Assembly (NCBI RefSeq): GCF_026914265.1
Contig: NC_069122.1
Span: 41,309,125 to 41,373,124 of the forward strand
Source of the DNA: Mya arenaria
Lineage: Eukaryota > Mollusca > Bivalvia > Myida > Myidae
Direction of reading: 5' to 3'
DNA length: 64,000 nucleotides
The stretch's first letter is position 1; each line of letters begins with the position of its first letter. Shown here in pieces: positions 45,601 to 55,799 of this stretch. Below the pieces are notes generated by a model. The model worked only from the letters and a program-made list of their open reading frames with translations, did no database searches and was not told the DNA's origin. The position numbers and the translations under genes are program-made.

Positions 45601-47975
45601 ACACGTTTTATTTTAATACAGCTACAGATTGTCCAGACCTCGGCCCGCTTGAACATGGAAATTATACACATGCTTCCAGTTATCCTCACGGAACTACCGT
45701 TACGTATACGTGTGATGTGGGATACCGGCGTATCGGCCTCAGCACGTCAACGTGCGGTGACTTCAAGACATGGTCCGCCCCTTTGCCCGTGTGTGAAGGT
45801 TAGAGGCGTTCACACACTTGCCCGCTAGTTTACATGAGAACGTTTATCTTATCTCTAACAGACGTGTTTGACATTACTCCAATCCAGCCTACCACCCTTA
45901 TATAAATATTTATTACACATAATTTGTACGATTTAGCAAAAGCCGACACGTTTTCTTTTTATACAGCTACAGATTGTCCAGACCTCGGCCCGCTTGAACA
46001 TGGAAACTACACATATGCTTCTAATTATCGTCACGGAACTACCGTTACGTTTACGTGTGATGTGGGATACCGGCTTTTCGGCGCGAACACGTCAACATGC
46101 GGGGACTTCAAGTCATGGTCCGCCCCTTTGCCCGTATGTGAAGGTTAGAGGCGTTCACACACTTACCCGCTATCTGACATGAGCACGTGTATAATATAAT
46201 CTCTACCAGACGTGTTTGACATAACTTCGATCCACCCTACCATCCTTAAAGTTATAAACATATTTATTAAACATAATTCGTACGTTTCAGCAAACAATAT
46301 ACACGTTTTATTTTAATACAGCTACAGATTGTCCAGACCTCGGCCCGCTTGAACATGGAAATTATACACATGCTTCCAGTTATCCTCACGGAACTACCGT
46401 TACGTATACGTGTGATGTGGGATACCGGCGTATCGGCCCCAGCACGTCAACGTGCGGTGACTTCAAAACATGGTTATCTCCTATGCCAGAGTGTGAAGGT
46501 TCGTTGAGAACGTCCATTAGGTTGCCTGTTCTCTCACGTTTGTTAATTAACGGTGACTGGTCGAGGCTACGTTGACCTATTCCCTTCTCATACGCAAATG
46601 ATGTTTACCAGAATAGCATACACAATAACAATCGGTAACATGAAGCATGAGATTAAATGACATCAGCTACTCTGAAGTTACGACATGAGACTCACAATGC
46701 GGGGTTATTCATCTTGTTTTATGTTGAGTAGACTTTCGTCTAAACGGTTTTCCCAACATTAGTACATGTATCATTTTCAGAGTCAGATGTGAACCTAGTC
46801 ATCCCCTGGGAGATTGCCACCTTAGTACTGGCGGTTGTTGTTGTAATTCAGCAGGCCTTCATCTGGTACAGGAGGCTCCGTCCGCGCAGGCGACAGAAGG
46901 ATGAGGATGACGAAGAAAGTGGCCCCGGAGGTTCCGCAAACTCTCAACAAACAAAGATGTATATCGGACGTGAAACTCCCAACTTGGATTCGAGTAGAGA
47001 GTCTGGCATTGACACCGCAAACGACAATGATAGCGGGGACGTTAGCGGAGACGATACTGCCGTGAAGCGTGTAAGCGGAACCGGAACGGTCCCGAGTAAG
47101 GAGCGTAATTATTCAAAAGAAAGGGCTTCTAGCAGCCACAACTACGGAGTTGAAGGGAATGACGTCACTGCAGAGCGTGGCGCGGGTACCGGCAATGGTT
47201 CTGAAAGCGCAGAAAACGATGGACGCCAGCATAACGATGGAGGCCAGCATAACGATGGACGCCAGCATAACGATGGACATTATCAAGGCCCTCAAGACAA
47301 CACAAGAAGATCGGCAGGTAAAGACATTGTTAAGTCAATGCTTAACTGATTTATAAGTTATATCTTTATAATCTATATTGCCAAAAAAATATTTATAAAA
47401 AATAATGTTGATGATGTTATACTTATTTACATGTATCAATATTCAATTTCTCTTGTCCTATTTCAGGAGAAGGCCAAAGTGTCGTGATTAATCATATTTC
47501 AACTACAGTTAACTATAAATCAGGCAATGGGAATGCTTCTACTGTAGCATATAAATCTAACAACCAGAGTAACAACGTAGAAAACAGCAACAACACCAAT
47601 AATGATAACGACAACAGTCATTTTGTTGATGCATCTCGATCAAACAGCAAACCGGAACCAGCTCCACAAGACGCATGCAGCGGCACCGAACGGAAGTCCG
47701 GAGAAACCGGAAGTGTTGATCTCACGCGCGCCGCTAAAACACAACTACCAGAAGAAGAAAACAAGTTCGGAATTCCAGACTCGGATCTGACGACGGAGTG
47801 TCGTCAACCGGAAGAGGAAGGTGGAGGGTATGAGTTGATCACAAATTTAGAAGAGTCTTATGACCTGAACCGCTCTTCCAGTCTGCTGAATGTTCGGTTG
47901 AGCGACGCGAGTGGGGACCATTCCGACCACGAGGGGCGCCCATTGCTTTCACCATCATCTATCAACGATGGCTGA
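41753..47975 (+). CDS. Type I receptor: eight-Cys module, six sushi domains, TM, long tail (receptor 2)
   Basis: Twelve exons: 41753-41756, 42929-43037, 43348-43454, 44006-44053, six 177-base sushi exons (44339-44515, 44926-45102, 45267-45443, 45622-45798, 45967-46143, 46322-46498), 46781-47317, 47467-47975; 791 residues, complete. The signal peptide is residues 1 to about 24. Cysteines 31, 36, 42, 49, 52, 59, 68 and 72 keep exactly the spacing of receptor 1. Sushi domains fill residues 90-444, the membrane span is about 450-473, then RRLRPRRR and an acidic tail. Tail blocks NYKSG, VAYKSNN, TGSVDLTRAAK and LNVRLSDAS are shared with receptor 1; YELI and EGRPLL are candidate endocytic signals. 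All sushi exons are phase 1-1, so they can be duplicated without shifting frame. Role unknown; an immune or TNF-family receptor is an inference from domains. Confidence 0.82.
41933..42114. mobile_element. Pogo/Tigger-type MITE, copy 2
   Basis: CAGTCGAACCCCGCTGGCTC at the left, and GAGCCAACGGGATTCGACTT, complementary, at the right. Inner 'attcgagccaagcg' motifs repeat. In receptor 2 intron 1. Confidence 0.6.
42541..42688. repeat. GTT/GGT trinucleotide-rich array in receptor 2 intron 1
   Basis: Mixed (gtt)n, (ggt)n and (cgt)n runs; low complexity. Confidence 0.9.
43079..43139. mobile_element. Minimal derivative of MITE family I (61 bp)
   Basis: TGCACCAGTCAATGGTAACC plus 'acgctctcccccaggtccg' and the end 'ggggactggtgca' are the terminal sequences of the 30220 element with nearly all the interior missing. 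In receptor 2 intron 2. Confidence 0.6.
43634..43808. mobile_element. Pogo/Tigger-type MITE, copy 3
   Basis: CAGTCAAACCCCGTTGGCTC at the left and GAGCCAACGGGGTACGACTG at the right, with TA at 43632-43633 and 43809-43810. 175 bp, same family as 12338-12511. In receptor 2 intron 3. Confidence 0.8.
45120..46520 (+). repeat. Recent tandem duplication of a two-exon sushi unit (about 700 bp)
   Basis: The pair of sushi exons at 45267 and 45622 with their introns is repeated at 45967 and 46322, exactly 700 bases on. The intron between the exons of each pair ('aggcgttcacacacttaccc' through 'ttttattttaatacag') appears identical, and exon pairs differ at only a few bases, so the duplication is recent. 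Confidence 0.85.
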
Positions 47976-48050
47976 TATGGGTGAACGCATTTTGATTGTT
48001 AACAAGATTTTCAACGAAAATCGGGTTATAAGAATGAGGATGCCGTTGGG

Positions 48051-48998
48051 CATCCGGAGCTCCTCGGCCATCGAAAACAACCTCGGAGGTATATGGACGG
48101 TTTCAATGTGAGAAATCGGTACACTTTAAGTCTGCTGCAAGTAGATAGCGTAGTAGTTATGTCTAACCCATTCATTGTTTTTGCCCTGTCCGTCAGTCAG
48201 TCAGTCCGTCAGTTCGTCAGTCCGTCAGTCTGTACGCCACACTTCGTTTCCGCTCAATAACTAAAGAACACTTGCACCAAGGAACTTTATACCTGGTATG
48301 CCAGTTGATCTTGACTAGTAGATCACCCCTATTGATTTTCATGTCAGTAGGTCAAAGGTCAAGGTGAACTTGAGGTAAAATAACGTTTCCGCTGATTTAC
48401 TAAACAACACTTTGGCCCAGGAACGTCATACTTGGTTTGCTAGTTGGTCTTGATTATTAAATGACCCTATTGATTTTGAGGTCAGTAGGTCAAGGTCAAA
48501 GTGGCCTTCAGGTAAAAAACAATTTGTTGGTCACCAGTCTGTACGTCACACTTCTTTCCTCTCAATAACTAATGAAAGCTTGAACCCAGACACTTCATAG
48601 TTGGACCCAGGAACTTCATATTTTGTATGCGGTTTGGTCATAACCAGTATAATAACCCCTATGTTTGTTCGTCTCCAGTCCAAAAAATACGAATTTCATG
48701 TCCATCATTGAGTATTTCTCACCTACGACCAAACAATGGGGGAGACCAGCGCTTTTTCAAAAAAGCAATCTCTAGTTTTATTTAGCAGTTAAATTTAATG
48801 ACTTAACTCTTGGGAATCTTGATTATGTTTGCAATAATACACTTCATTGGCAAACAATTTAAACTAAAATCAACAAATACAAGCTAAAAACTACATTTAA
48901 TTAATGATATAATTCAAAATTTTACGAACTAATTCAACTGATGTGCCGGCATACATCTGAGGTTGATTTCAATAAAAATGGCCGAGGAGTTCCGAAAG
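48051..48998. mobile_element. MITE family A, copy 4, split by a Helitron-like insertion
   Basis: Ends CATCCGGAGCTCC and GGAGTTCCGAAAG are flanked by tgccgttggg (48041-48050) and tgtcgtttgg (48999-49008), 8 of 10 matching. The element's own sequence stops near 48160 and resumes near 48776. It starts 75 bases after the receptor 2 stop codon, in its likely 3' UTR. Confidence 0.8.
48161..48775 (+). mobile_element. Non-autonomous Helitron-like element nested in the MITE
   Basis: The 5' side begins near TCTAACCC. The 3' side has a hairpin (gcttttt-ca-aaaaagc) followed five bases later by CTAG and then host T, as expected of Helitron 3' ends. The interior holds 'gtcagtcagtcagtccgtc' and tandem 'ttccgctcaataacta'/'aggtcaaggtcaa' repeats, like 1-1715. 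Confidence 0.6.
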
Positions 48999-48999
48999 T

Positions 49000-49735
49000 G
49001 TCGTTTGGGTTTGTCAATCCGGTCGTCTGCTCAACACTTTAGTTCGGATAAAAAATGTTTTTAGTATAAGTAACCTCGAACTTGATCCCACAATCAAAAA
49101 TGCAATCCTAAGGTAAGTCTCTTAAGAACCTGGCATGTCGCGTGCTACTGTGAAGACTTTCCTTGGGATTGCGTTTAGAATATGTTGGGTCATGGTCAAG
49201 GTCACTGCTGATAAAAATAAAAAAAAAACGGTTTCAATTCAATAACTTTAGTTAGGAGTGACGTAGAGGGATGAAAGTTGGTATGTAGCAAGCTCACGTG
49301 ATGACATACATTGGAATTGTATTTTGGGTATGTGGGGTGAAGGTCAGGATTTTGGTTACTAAACATAGAAAAACGAGTCTTTCAGATAATTTTAGTGATG
49401 TGTAAAACATAGTGATGAAACTTAGCATGTAGCGGGTCAAGTTGGAGATGTGGAGAGGTAATGCATGTGGGGTCATTGTCAAGGTCACTATTAATTAAAA
49501 GGAACGGTTTCCGCTCAGTCGCGTTAGTGAAGAGTTACCTGTAATCATGAAATATGGCATGAAGTAAGCACATGTGGAAACACACAGTGGGATTGCGTTT
49601 TGTCAAGGACAGGTTTCTGTTTAATGCCCTTTAGTCAGGAATGGCAAATGGTGAAAAATTTGGTGTGTACCAGGCTCATTTAGATGTTAGCTGGTTATTG
49701 GTTGAATTGAGGTCAATATTTCTAATGCCGAAAAT
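49000..49735. repeat. Degenerate tandem repeat of about 140 bp
   Basis: Recurring 'tcaaggtcactg', 'ggtttc(a/c)', 'gttaggagtgac', 'gaaa(g/c)tt(g/a)g(t/c)atgtagc' blocks at roughly 140-base spacing. Heavily diverged; non-coding. Confidence 0.5.
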
Positions 49736-49767
49736 GGAAGATTAGTTATATGACGGTAATATATAGC

Positions 49768-49992
49768 CACTGGCGTAGCTCAATGTGCCTGCACATGATT
49801 TTTCAAAAAGGCGTTCTGGGCATATATGCCTCAGAAACAAGATATGTAATCCCGTCTTTCTTTTTAGCGTTCTTTCGATTGTTTTTGAATTTGTTGTTTT
49901 TCTATTCTAAGATGAGAACAAAATGCTTCTCAACGTACCCTGCATTAAAAAAGCCAGGCCTGCGCATGAATTGTGGTCTTGGTACGCCTCTG
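49768..49992. mobile_element. Possible small hAT-like element
   Basis: The left CACTGGCGTAG and right, complemented, CAGAGGCGTACC are hAT-like termini about 225 bases apart. No clear 8-bp duplication was found. Confidence 0.3.
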
Positions 49993-50456
49993 ATAGCAAT
50001 TTTAGTATTTTATTTAATAATATTAGTCATGTTTTTGAGAACACAAACTGTCTATTTAAAGAATGTATGATAGTTTTATATTAAAACCTGGTTTCGTCGC
50101 ATTGTGGCGTTTCTAGCTTTATACTGTATTTACTATTCCATCTGAATTTCCAAAGTAAGTCTAATTTTGTTTAACATGCAATACTGTGTTTGTTTCCTTT
50201 TTAAAGAAACCAATTTGTATTGTTGATGGATTTTCGAACTAAACAAAATCAAGATGTATGAATATAGATTGGGTTTTGTGTATTTGTATTTTTTCCATAT
50301 TACTAATACTGTTACACCTATCACTTGTTAATGTTATCATATTAGTCCCCGATTTTACCTATCATTTTAAAGTCATTAATTGCCATTAATTGCTGATATA
50401 GATTGGGGTTCATAATATATCTTTTACTATATACATTTTTTTCAATGCCCTTTGTG

Positions 50457-50457
<1 letters not shown>
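49993..50457. other. AT-rich intergenic, nothing recognised
   Basis: No supported feature. Confidence 0.4.

Positions 50458-50458
<1 letters not shown>

Positions 50459-50527
<69 letters not shown>
50459..50527. repeat. (AT)n microsatellite
   Basis: About 69 bases of TA dinucleotides, about 110 bases before the minisatellite at 50640. Confidence 0.95.
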
Positions 50528-50530
<3 letters not shown>

Positions 50531-50639
50531 GTCATATTGTATATACTCAAGTTAAAATTTCGTTTGAAATATTACAATCACTCAAGTTAAAATATCGTTT
50601 GAAATATTACACACATTTTTTTATATTAATGTGTATTTT

Positions 50640-51815
50640 TTCTTGTTGTGGATGTTTGTACAGATTATTTTTTGTGGTTGTTTGTACATGTTATTGTTTG
50701 TGGTTGTTTGTACATGTTATTGTTTATGGTTGTTTGTACATGTTATTGTTTGTGGATGTTTGTACATGCTATTTTTGTGGTTGTTTGTACATGTTATTGT
50801 TTGTGGTTGTTTGTACATGTTATTGTTTATGGTTGTTTGTACATGTTATTGTTTGTGGTTGTTTGTACATGCTATTTTTGTGGTTGTTTGTACATGTTAT
50901 TGTTTGTGGTTGTTTGTACATGTTATTGTTTGTGGTTGTTTGTACATGCTATTGTTTGTGGTTGTTTGTACATGTTATTGTTTGTGGTTGTTTGTACATG
51001 TTATTGTTTGTGGTTGTTTGTACATGTTATTGTTTGTGGTTGTTTGTACATGTTATTGTTTGTGGTTGTTTGTACATGTTATTGTTTGTACAGGTTATTT
51101 TTTGTGGTTGTTTGTTTAGGTTATTGTTTGTGGTTGTTTGTACAGGTTATTTTTTGTGGTTGTTTGTTTAGGTTATTGTTTGTGGTTGTTTGTACAGGTT
51201 ATTTTTTGTGGTTGTTTGTTTAGGTTATTGTTTGTGGTTGTTTGTACAGGTTATTTTTTGCGGTTGTTTGTTTAGGTTATTGTTTGTGGTTGTTTGTACA
51301 GGTTATTTTTTGTGGTTGTTTGTACATGTTATTGTTTGTGGTTGTTTGTACATGTTATTGTTTGTGGTTGTTTGTACATGTTATTGTTTGTGGTTGTTTG
51401 GACAGGTTTTTTTGTGGTTGTTTGGACATGTTATTGTTTGTACAGGTTATTTTTTATGGTTGTTTGTTTAGGTTATTGTTTGTGGTTGTTTGTACAGGTT
51501 ATTTTTGTGGTTGTTTGTTAAGGTTATTGTTTGTGGTTGTTTGTACAGGTTATTTTTTGCGGTTGTTTGTTTAGGTTATTGTTTGTGGTTGTTTGTACAG
51601 GTTACGTTTTTGTGGTTGTTTGTTTAGGTTATTGTTTGTGGTTGTTTGTACAGGTTATTTTTTGCGGTTGTTTGTTTAGGTTATTGTTTGTGGTTGTTTG
51701 TACAGGTTATTTTTGTGGTTGTTTGTTTAGGTTATTGTTTGTGGTTGTTTGTACAGGTTATTTTTTGTGGTTGTTTGTTTAGGTTATTGTTTGTGGTTGT
51801 TTGTATAGATTAATT
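50640..51815 (+). repeat. 26-bp minisatellite, about 45 copies
   Basis: Unit tggttgtttgtacatgttat then tgtttg. The left half is mostly uniform 'tacatg' units. Much of the right half alternates a 'tacaggttattttttg' unit with a 'tttaggttattgtttg' unit, making 52-bp dimers. Cys/Val/Leu-rich frames across it are artefacts. Confidence 0.93.
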
Positions 51816-51854
51816 AATATCGAGTTCTAGAAAACGTTTGAAAAACAGGAGAAC

Positions 51855-52452
51855 CATTTTTCTCCCACCTCAGATAAGCAGATCCAATAATTTAACCATG
51901 CTAGATATTCTTATCTTGCCCACGGGCGAAGATAAAATGCCCGTATGGAACGACTTTTTAATGGTCACCACATTGTAGTTACCTCCCTTGTTGAAGACTG
52001 TCGTCTGTAGCATCATGGAAACCTTGTCTTGTGGTAATATTTAGAACGCTAATTAATTATTTCTCGCTTCAAATGTCACCATAAAACAGTTTTCACGCAC
52101 CATTCAAGAAATAATGCTTCATTCTCCTTAGAACTATTTAAAAATACCGATTTTGCTATTAACATAATCGTTATCAATGCGCGCATATCCATAACAACTA
52201 CGAATATTCATACGCATTATTTTCACTACGCACAAAAGAGTTCCAGCAAAAAATACATTTTTACTTAATTTTGTCTGTCCGACTTAGGTGGGAGAAAAGC
52301 ATCTACCATAGCCGCTCGTGTAAGATGGGTTCATCCCGACCCTCGCGCAGGGTGTTTTTCGGAAACTCGGTAAACCTCGTTTCCGCAAAACCCCCTTACG
52401 CTCGGGTCGGAATAAACCTATCTTACACTCTCGGCCATGGAAGATACTTATA
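51855..52452 (-). mobile_element. Dispersed element family G, copy 2
   Basis: Runs from 'tttttctcccacctcagata' to 'ccatggaagatacttat', the reverse complement of 31746-32354. Its right part contains an inner inverted repeat (about 52319-52428): 'gtaagatgggttcatcccg' against 'cggaataaacctatcttac'. Confidence 0.75.
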
Positions 52453-52459
52453 ATCTAAT

Positions 52460-53035
52460 AATCGTAAAGTCATGTTTATTTATAAATATATATTTATTAA
52501 AAATATGCAACATTTTTTAATTTCAAATTATTCTTTTGCAACATTTTCTGGTTTAAAATTGATGTGTTTGGTTTTGGTGAAGGGGAAGTAATTACACTTG
52601 ATTTTAAAAAGTAGTTCTAGAAGTTGATATATTTACTCCTTAGTTTGCAGTGAAAATATCAAATTGATATTGTCACTGTCGTTATTTCACTGATCAAACT
52701 CCATATTTCATCGAAAAGCATGAATAAACATTGTTATACCATGATGAATCGATATAAACAGTCGGAAAGCATACCATAAATTAAGGATGTGTTTGAAATG
52801 TCTTAGCCTCATTGAAATATCAACATCATTTATTAACATTTTAGTTTTTTGTCGTGTAGTTGTGCTGTGTTCTGGTTTCGGGAACAAATTTTGTTATTAT
52901 TTACCACTGATTTAATGCTCACCATTGTTTTGTTTTACTAATAAAAACATAAACTAGATCTGTACTCACTTTGTTCTTGTGTCCTTCTGTTGCTCGCTAA
53001 AATATAATAAATGGAATACGCCAAAACACTGTACT
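52460..53035. other. AT-rich intergenic, nothing recognised
   Basis: No supported feature. Confidence 0.4.
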
Positions 53036-53325
53036 AAAGCTGCTCTCTCACAGATTGACCGTATTGTCAACATTGTTTTTATTTCTTGAATAGGAATTCG
53101 CCCAATTTTTGCTGACAAAAATTCGGATCGCAGATTTTCATATTTCCGTCCAAAAAAAGAAAAATGCATAAGACGTCAATTTTGAACTTAAATATACAAA
53201 TCCGCGATCTAATTGTTTGTCAGCAGTCTTATATGACTGTTGCCCATGTATGTTCCCATAAATTGGCTCGTCAAAGACACAAATAAAAGTTGTCAAAACG
53301 TTCAATCTGTGAGAGTGCAGCTTTA
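53036..53325. mobile_element. MITE family C, copy 3
   Basis: AAAGCTGCTCTCTCACAGAT and GTGAGAGTGCAGCTTT are inverted ends; the interior palindrome matches the 2957 copy. Confidence 0.75.
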
Positions 53326-53794
53326 AAAGACGTCGCTGACATTGAATCCCAGCCCTTTCAGCCCTGATTTTTATTTAGGTAGCAAAATGGGCTTAAATTT
53401 CAAAGCAAAGTAAATATCAAATTGATATTTCAACTGTTAATCCTAATTTCACTGATAAATCTCTATACACGACCATAAAGCATATAATGAAAGAATCTGC
53501 AAACATTAATTACAAAAACAAGGATCGTGTGTAATAAAAACTCTAATCAAACAAGGCACACGGAACCACAATATTATTAAAATCAGATCCCAAATACAAG
53601 TTGCACGACGTTAAATTCGTTATTGGCGTAATAAAATGAAGTGAACGTCACGAAATGATTTTAATGATATTGACGTTGATGCATATGGAAGCCACCTTGC
53701 TTTTTATGGTAATCTGTGTTATTTTTAACTTGAAGCCTTTGCAGGTTTGTTTTGTTTCCGTTTTTCACGGAACTCATTTGGAAACCACTTTCAC
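53326..53794. other. AT-rich intergenic, nothing recognised
   Basis: No supported feature. Confidence 0.4.
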
Positions 53795-54060
53795 TGATTT
53801 GCGGGGGGGGGGGGCATCCTGCCTCTCCTTCACCATTTAATTCTCTAAGTTTACTTTTCATGTCAATATCGGAGAAAGAAGTAATAAAATAAGCTTCAAA
53901 TGGACCATTTCGCATGTCAAAGTCTAAGGGAATGGAGAGTACCCCCCCTCCCCCTCCAGCCAACGTTTTAAACCATTTCAATTTCGGATCTGAGTGCCAA
54001 AAGATTATCCCTAAGTAACGACCCGTCTAACATAAATTCATGGATCCTCCCCTGGATATG
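53795..54060. mobile_element. hAT-like MITE fragment (family H)
   Basis: G-run left edge, 'tttacttttcatgtcaatat', 'ggagagtacccccc' and right 'tggatcctcccctgg' resemble the elements at 22290 and 40728. Termini decayed. Confidence 0.4.
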
Positions 54061-54069
54061 CGTCTTGGT

Positions 54070-55435
54070 CGTAATCCGTGTCAAAATCCACGTGTAGCCT
54101 ATGTAGGTTTGTAACGTTTTCTTTTTACAATTAAACGAATTACATTTGTAATCAGACCCACAGAGATTCGATTCCATTAAGCAAACATGATTTGAAGATT
54201 GACATACATTTATGTAAAGGCTTATCAGACATCACAAGGAGCCACTTAAAAAATCCCCAGAGCTTCTGTCATATCCAAATGCCAACCGAACTAACCTTTT
54301 CACTAAGCACGATTTTAATTATTTCAATATTTATTTTAAACAAGACAACTATGGATTGGAGAAGAGTTGATGGGCTATTGGATATACAGTAAAGTTCAAC
54401 TGACCGTTAAGCGCAGAATTCAATAGACGCATTCCACTTTATATGTTTGTTTTATATATACATAAATATTTTGTCAACGCTTTATCGGTAACTTTACAAG
54501 TTCTCTCAATAAATACTCAGTTTTAACACTCCAAATGTTTAAAACCCGATAAGGTTTTAAGTAGAAAGTTTTACTCCGAGTGTTTTATAAGCCAGTGTGT
54601 GCCCTGTGACAGGCCGATTTTGTGTTTAGCCACTCAGGGTGTTGCCGAAATCTTGGTTGAAAAGCCCTGGCGTAAAACAATGGAATTGGTATGGATTTGA
54701 GCTCCTTAAATTCTTTCTTGGCAGGAATTAAGACAATCGTAAACCGCTGAAATCAAGGTTGTCTTTTGTGTAATGAAAAATCGGCTTAAATAAATCGCAA
54801 GCCGATCGGAGGAATTAAAGAAACAATTTTGTGCCGTTCATGAAATAGTTTAAGCATAATACGAATTAAACATGTATAACTTCAAAAGATCATTTGATTT
54901 GCATAATGAAAGTATATTTTCGTGTTTTAGACGTGCTTATAATGTTTAAAAGCAATCGGATATCAAACCTAATTGATAACAATGAAATAAATTGATCATT
55001 TGTTAAAAATTGTTAAGGTGAAATTGCCGCAGTGATCTACTGACGGTGTATTCATACTTGGATAATAGGTGCCTTTTAAAAACTGGAAGGTTAGTTTTAT
55101 ACTTCAAAACCGATCAATGTTGTGAAACTTCTGTCACTCTTTCAGTGTATCGCTCCTATTTGTCGACATACAATATATGGCAAGATCGAGTGAAAGAATT
55201 TTTGAATAATGAACAAAATTTGTAATTCTTCTTCATGAGTAAAATCTAACAAATCGAATGAGATATTGAATAAGTCTTTGCAATATTCGGATTACTGTTC
55301 TCAAAGGCTCCAGTGTCGCTCCAGTGTCGCGCATTAAACAGAAATGTTCCAATTAGATTCACTGGATTTGATCAATTGGACGTTATTAATGTTGTAACTG
55401 AACGATGTAACAGCAGCTGCCTGGTGCGCGTGTGT
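54070..55435. other. AT-rich intergenic, nothing recognised
   Basis: No repeat, RNA or coding exon supported. It lies upstream of the probable promoter at 55440. Confidence 0.4.
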
Positions 55436-55439
55436 CGCT

Positions 55440-55480
55440 AAGCGCCGGAAGTTGCTTGTACCGGAAGTAGCGCCAATCAA
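55440..55480 (+). promoter_or_regulatory. Probable TATA-less promoter with two ETS sites and CCAAT
   Basis: CCGGAAGT occurs twice in the same orientation (55445-55452, 55461-55468), followed by CCAAT (55473-55477), in a locally GC-richer patch. Paired ETS sites near a start are common in housekeeping-type animal promoters. Confidence 0.45.
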
Positions 55481-55540
55481 GTGATCAGTCTCTGCCAAAG
55501 GATTGTCGCTTGAGTAGTCAGTGTCAGTACAAAGAAAACT

Positions 55541-55611
55541 GCAGCAGCAGCAGCAGCAGCAGGCACAGCAGAGGCTGCACGAGCAGAAGCAACAACAACA
55601 ACAACAACACC
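55541..55611 (+). repeat. CAG and CAA triplet runs, likely 5' UTR
   Basis: (GCA)n then (CAA)n. One frame would read Gln-rich for about 30 codons but has no ATG and ends at a stop, so a leader location is more likely than coding. Confidence 0.6.
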
Positions 55612-55695
55612 ATTGTTCATGACTTTACCAATGGTAATTTAGCGATTCATTTTTAGGTTGATATTTAATAAAATAGAAAAGGAACTCAAACATAG

Positions 55696-55791
55696 ATGTT
55701 CACCGTACAAGACTCTGTGCTGACTGCTTCAAAACCTCAGTTAAAATCAACTGTTGGCGGACGGACGGAAAAACGTACACGTCAACGTAAG
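55696..55791 (+). CDS. Probable first coding exon of an unknown gene, partial
   Basis: ATG followed by 32 codons (MFTVQDSVLTASKPQLKSTV then GGRTEKRTRQRK) to a strong donor AAG|gtatgt, phase 0. It lies 230 bases downstream of the ETS/CCAAT patch. A short upstream frame (MTLPMVI) precedes it at 55619. The basic C-terminal end could lead into a DNA-binding region, but I do not recognise the protein. Later exons must lie far to the right, perhaps outside the window. Confidence 0.4.
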
Positions 55792-55799
55792 GTATGTAA

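Noticed and set aside
50599-51782. Cys/Leu/Val-rich frames of up to 191 codons resembling a membrane protein
   Set aside because: Translation of the 26-bp minisatellite in several frames.
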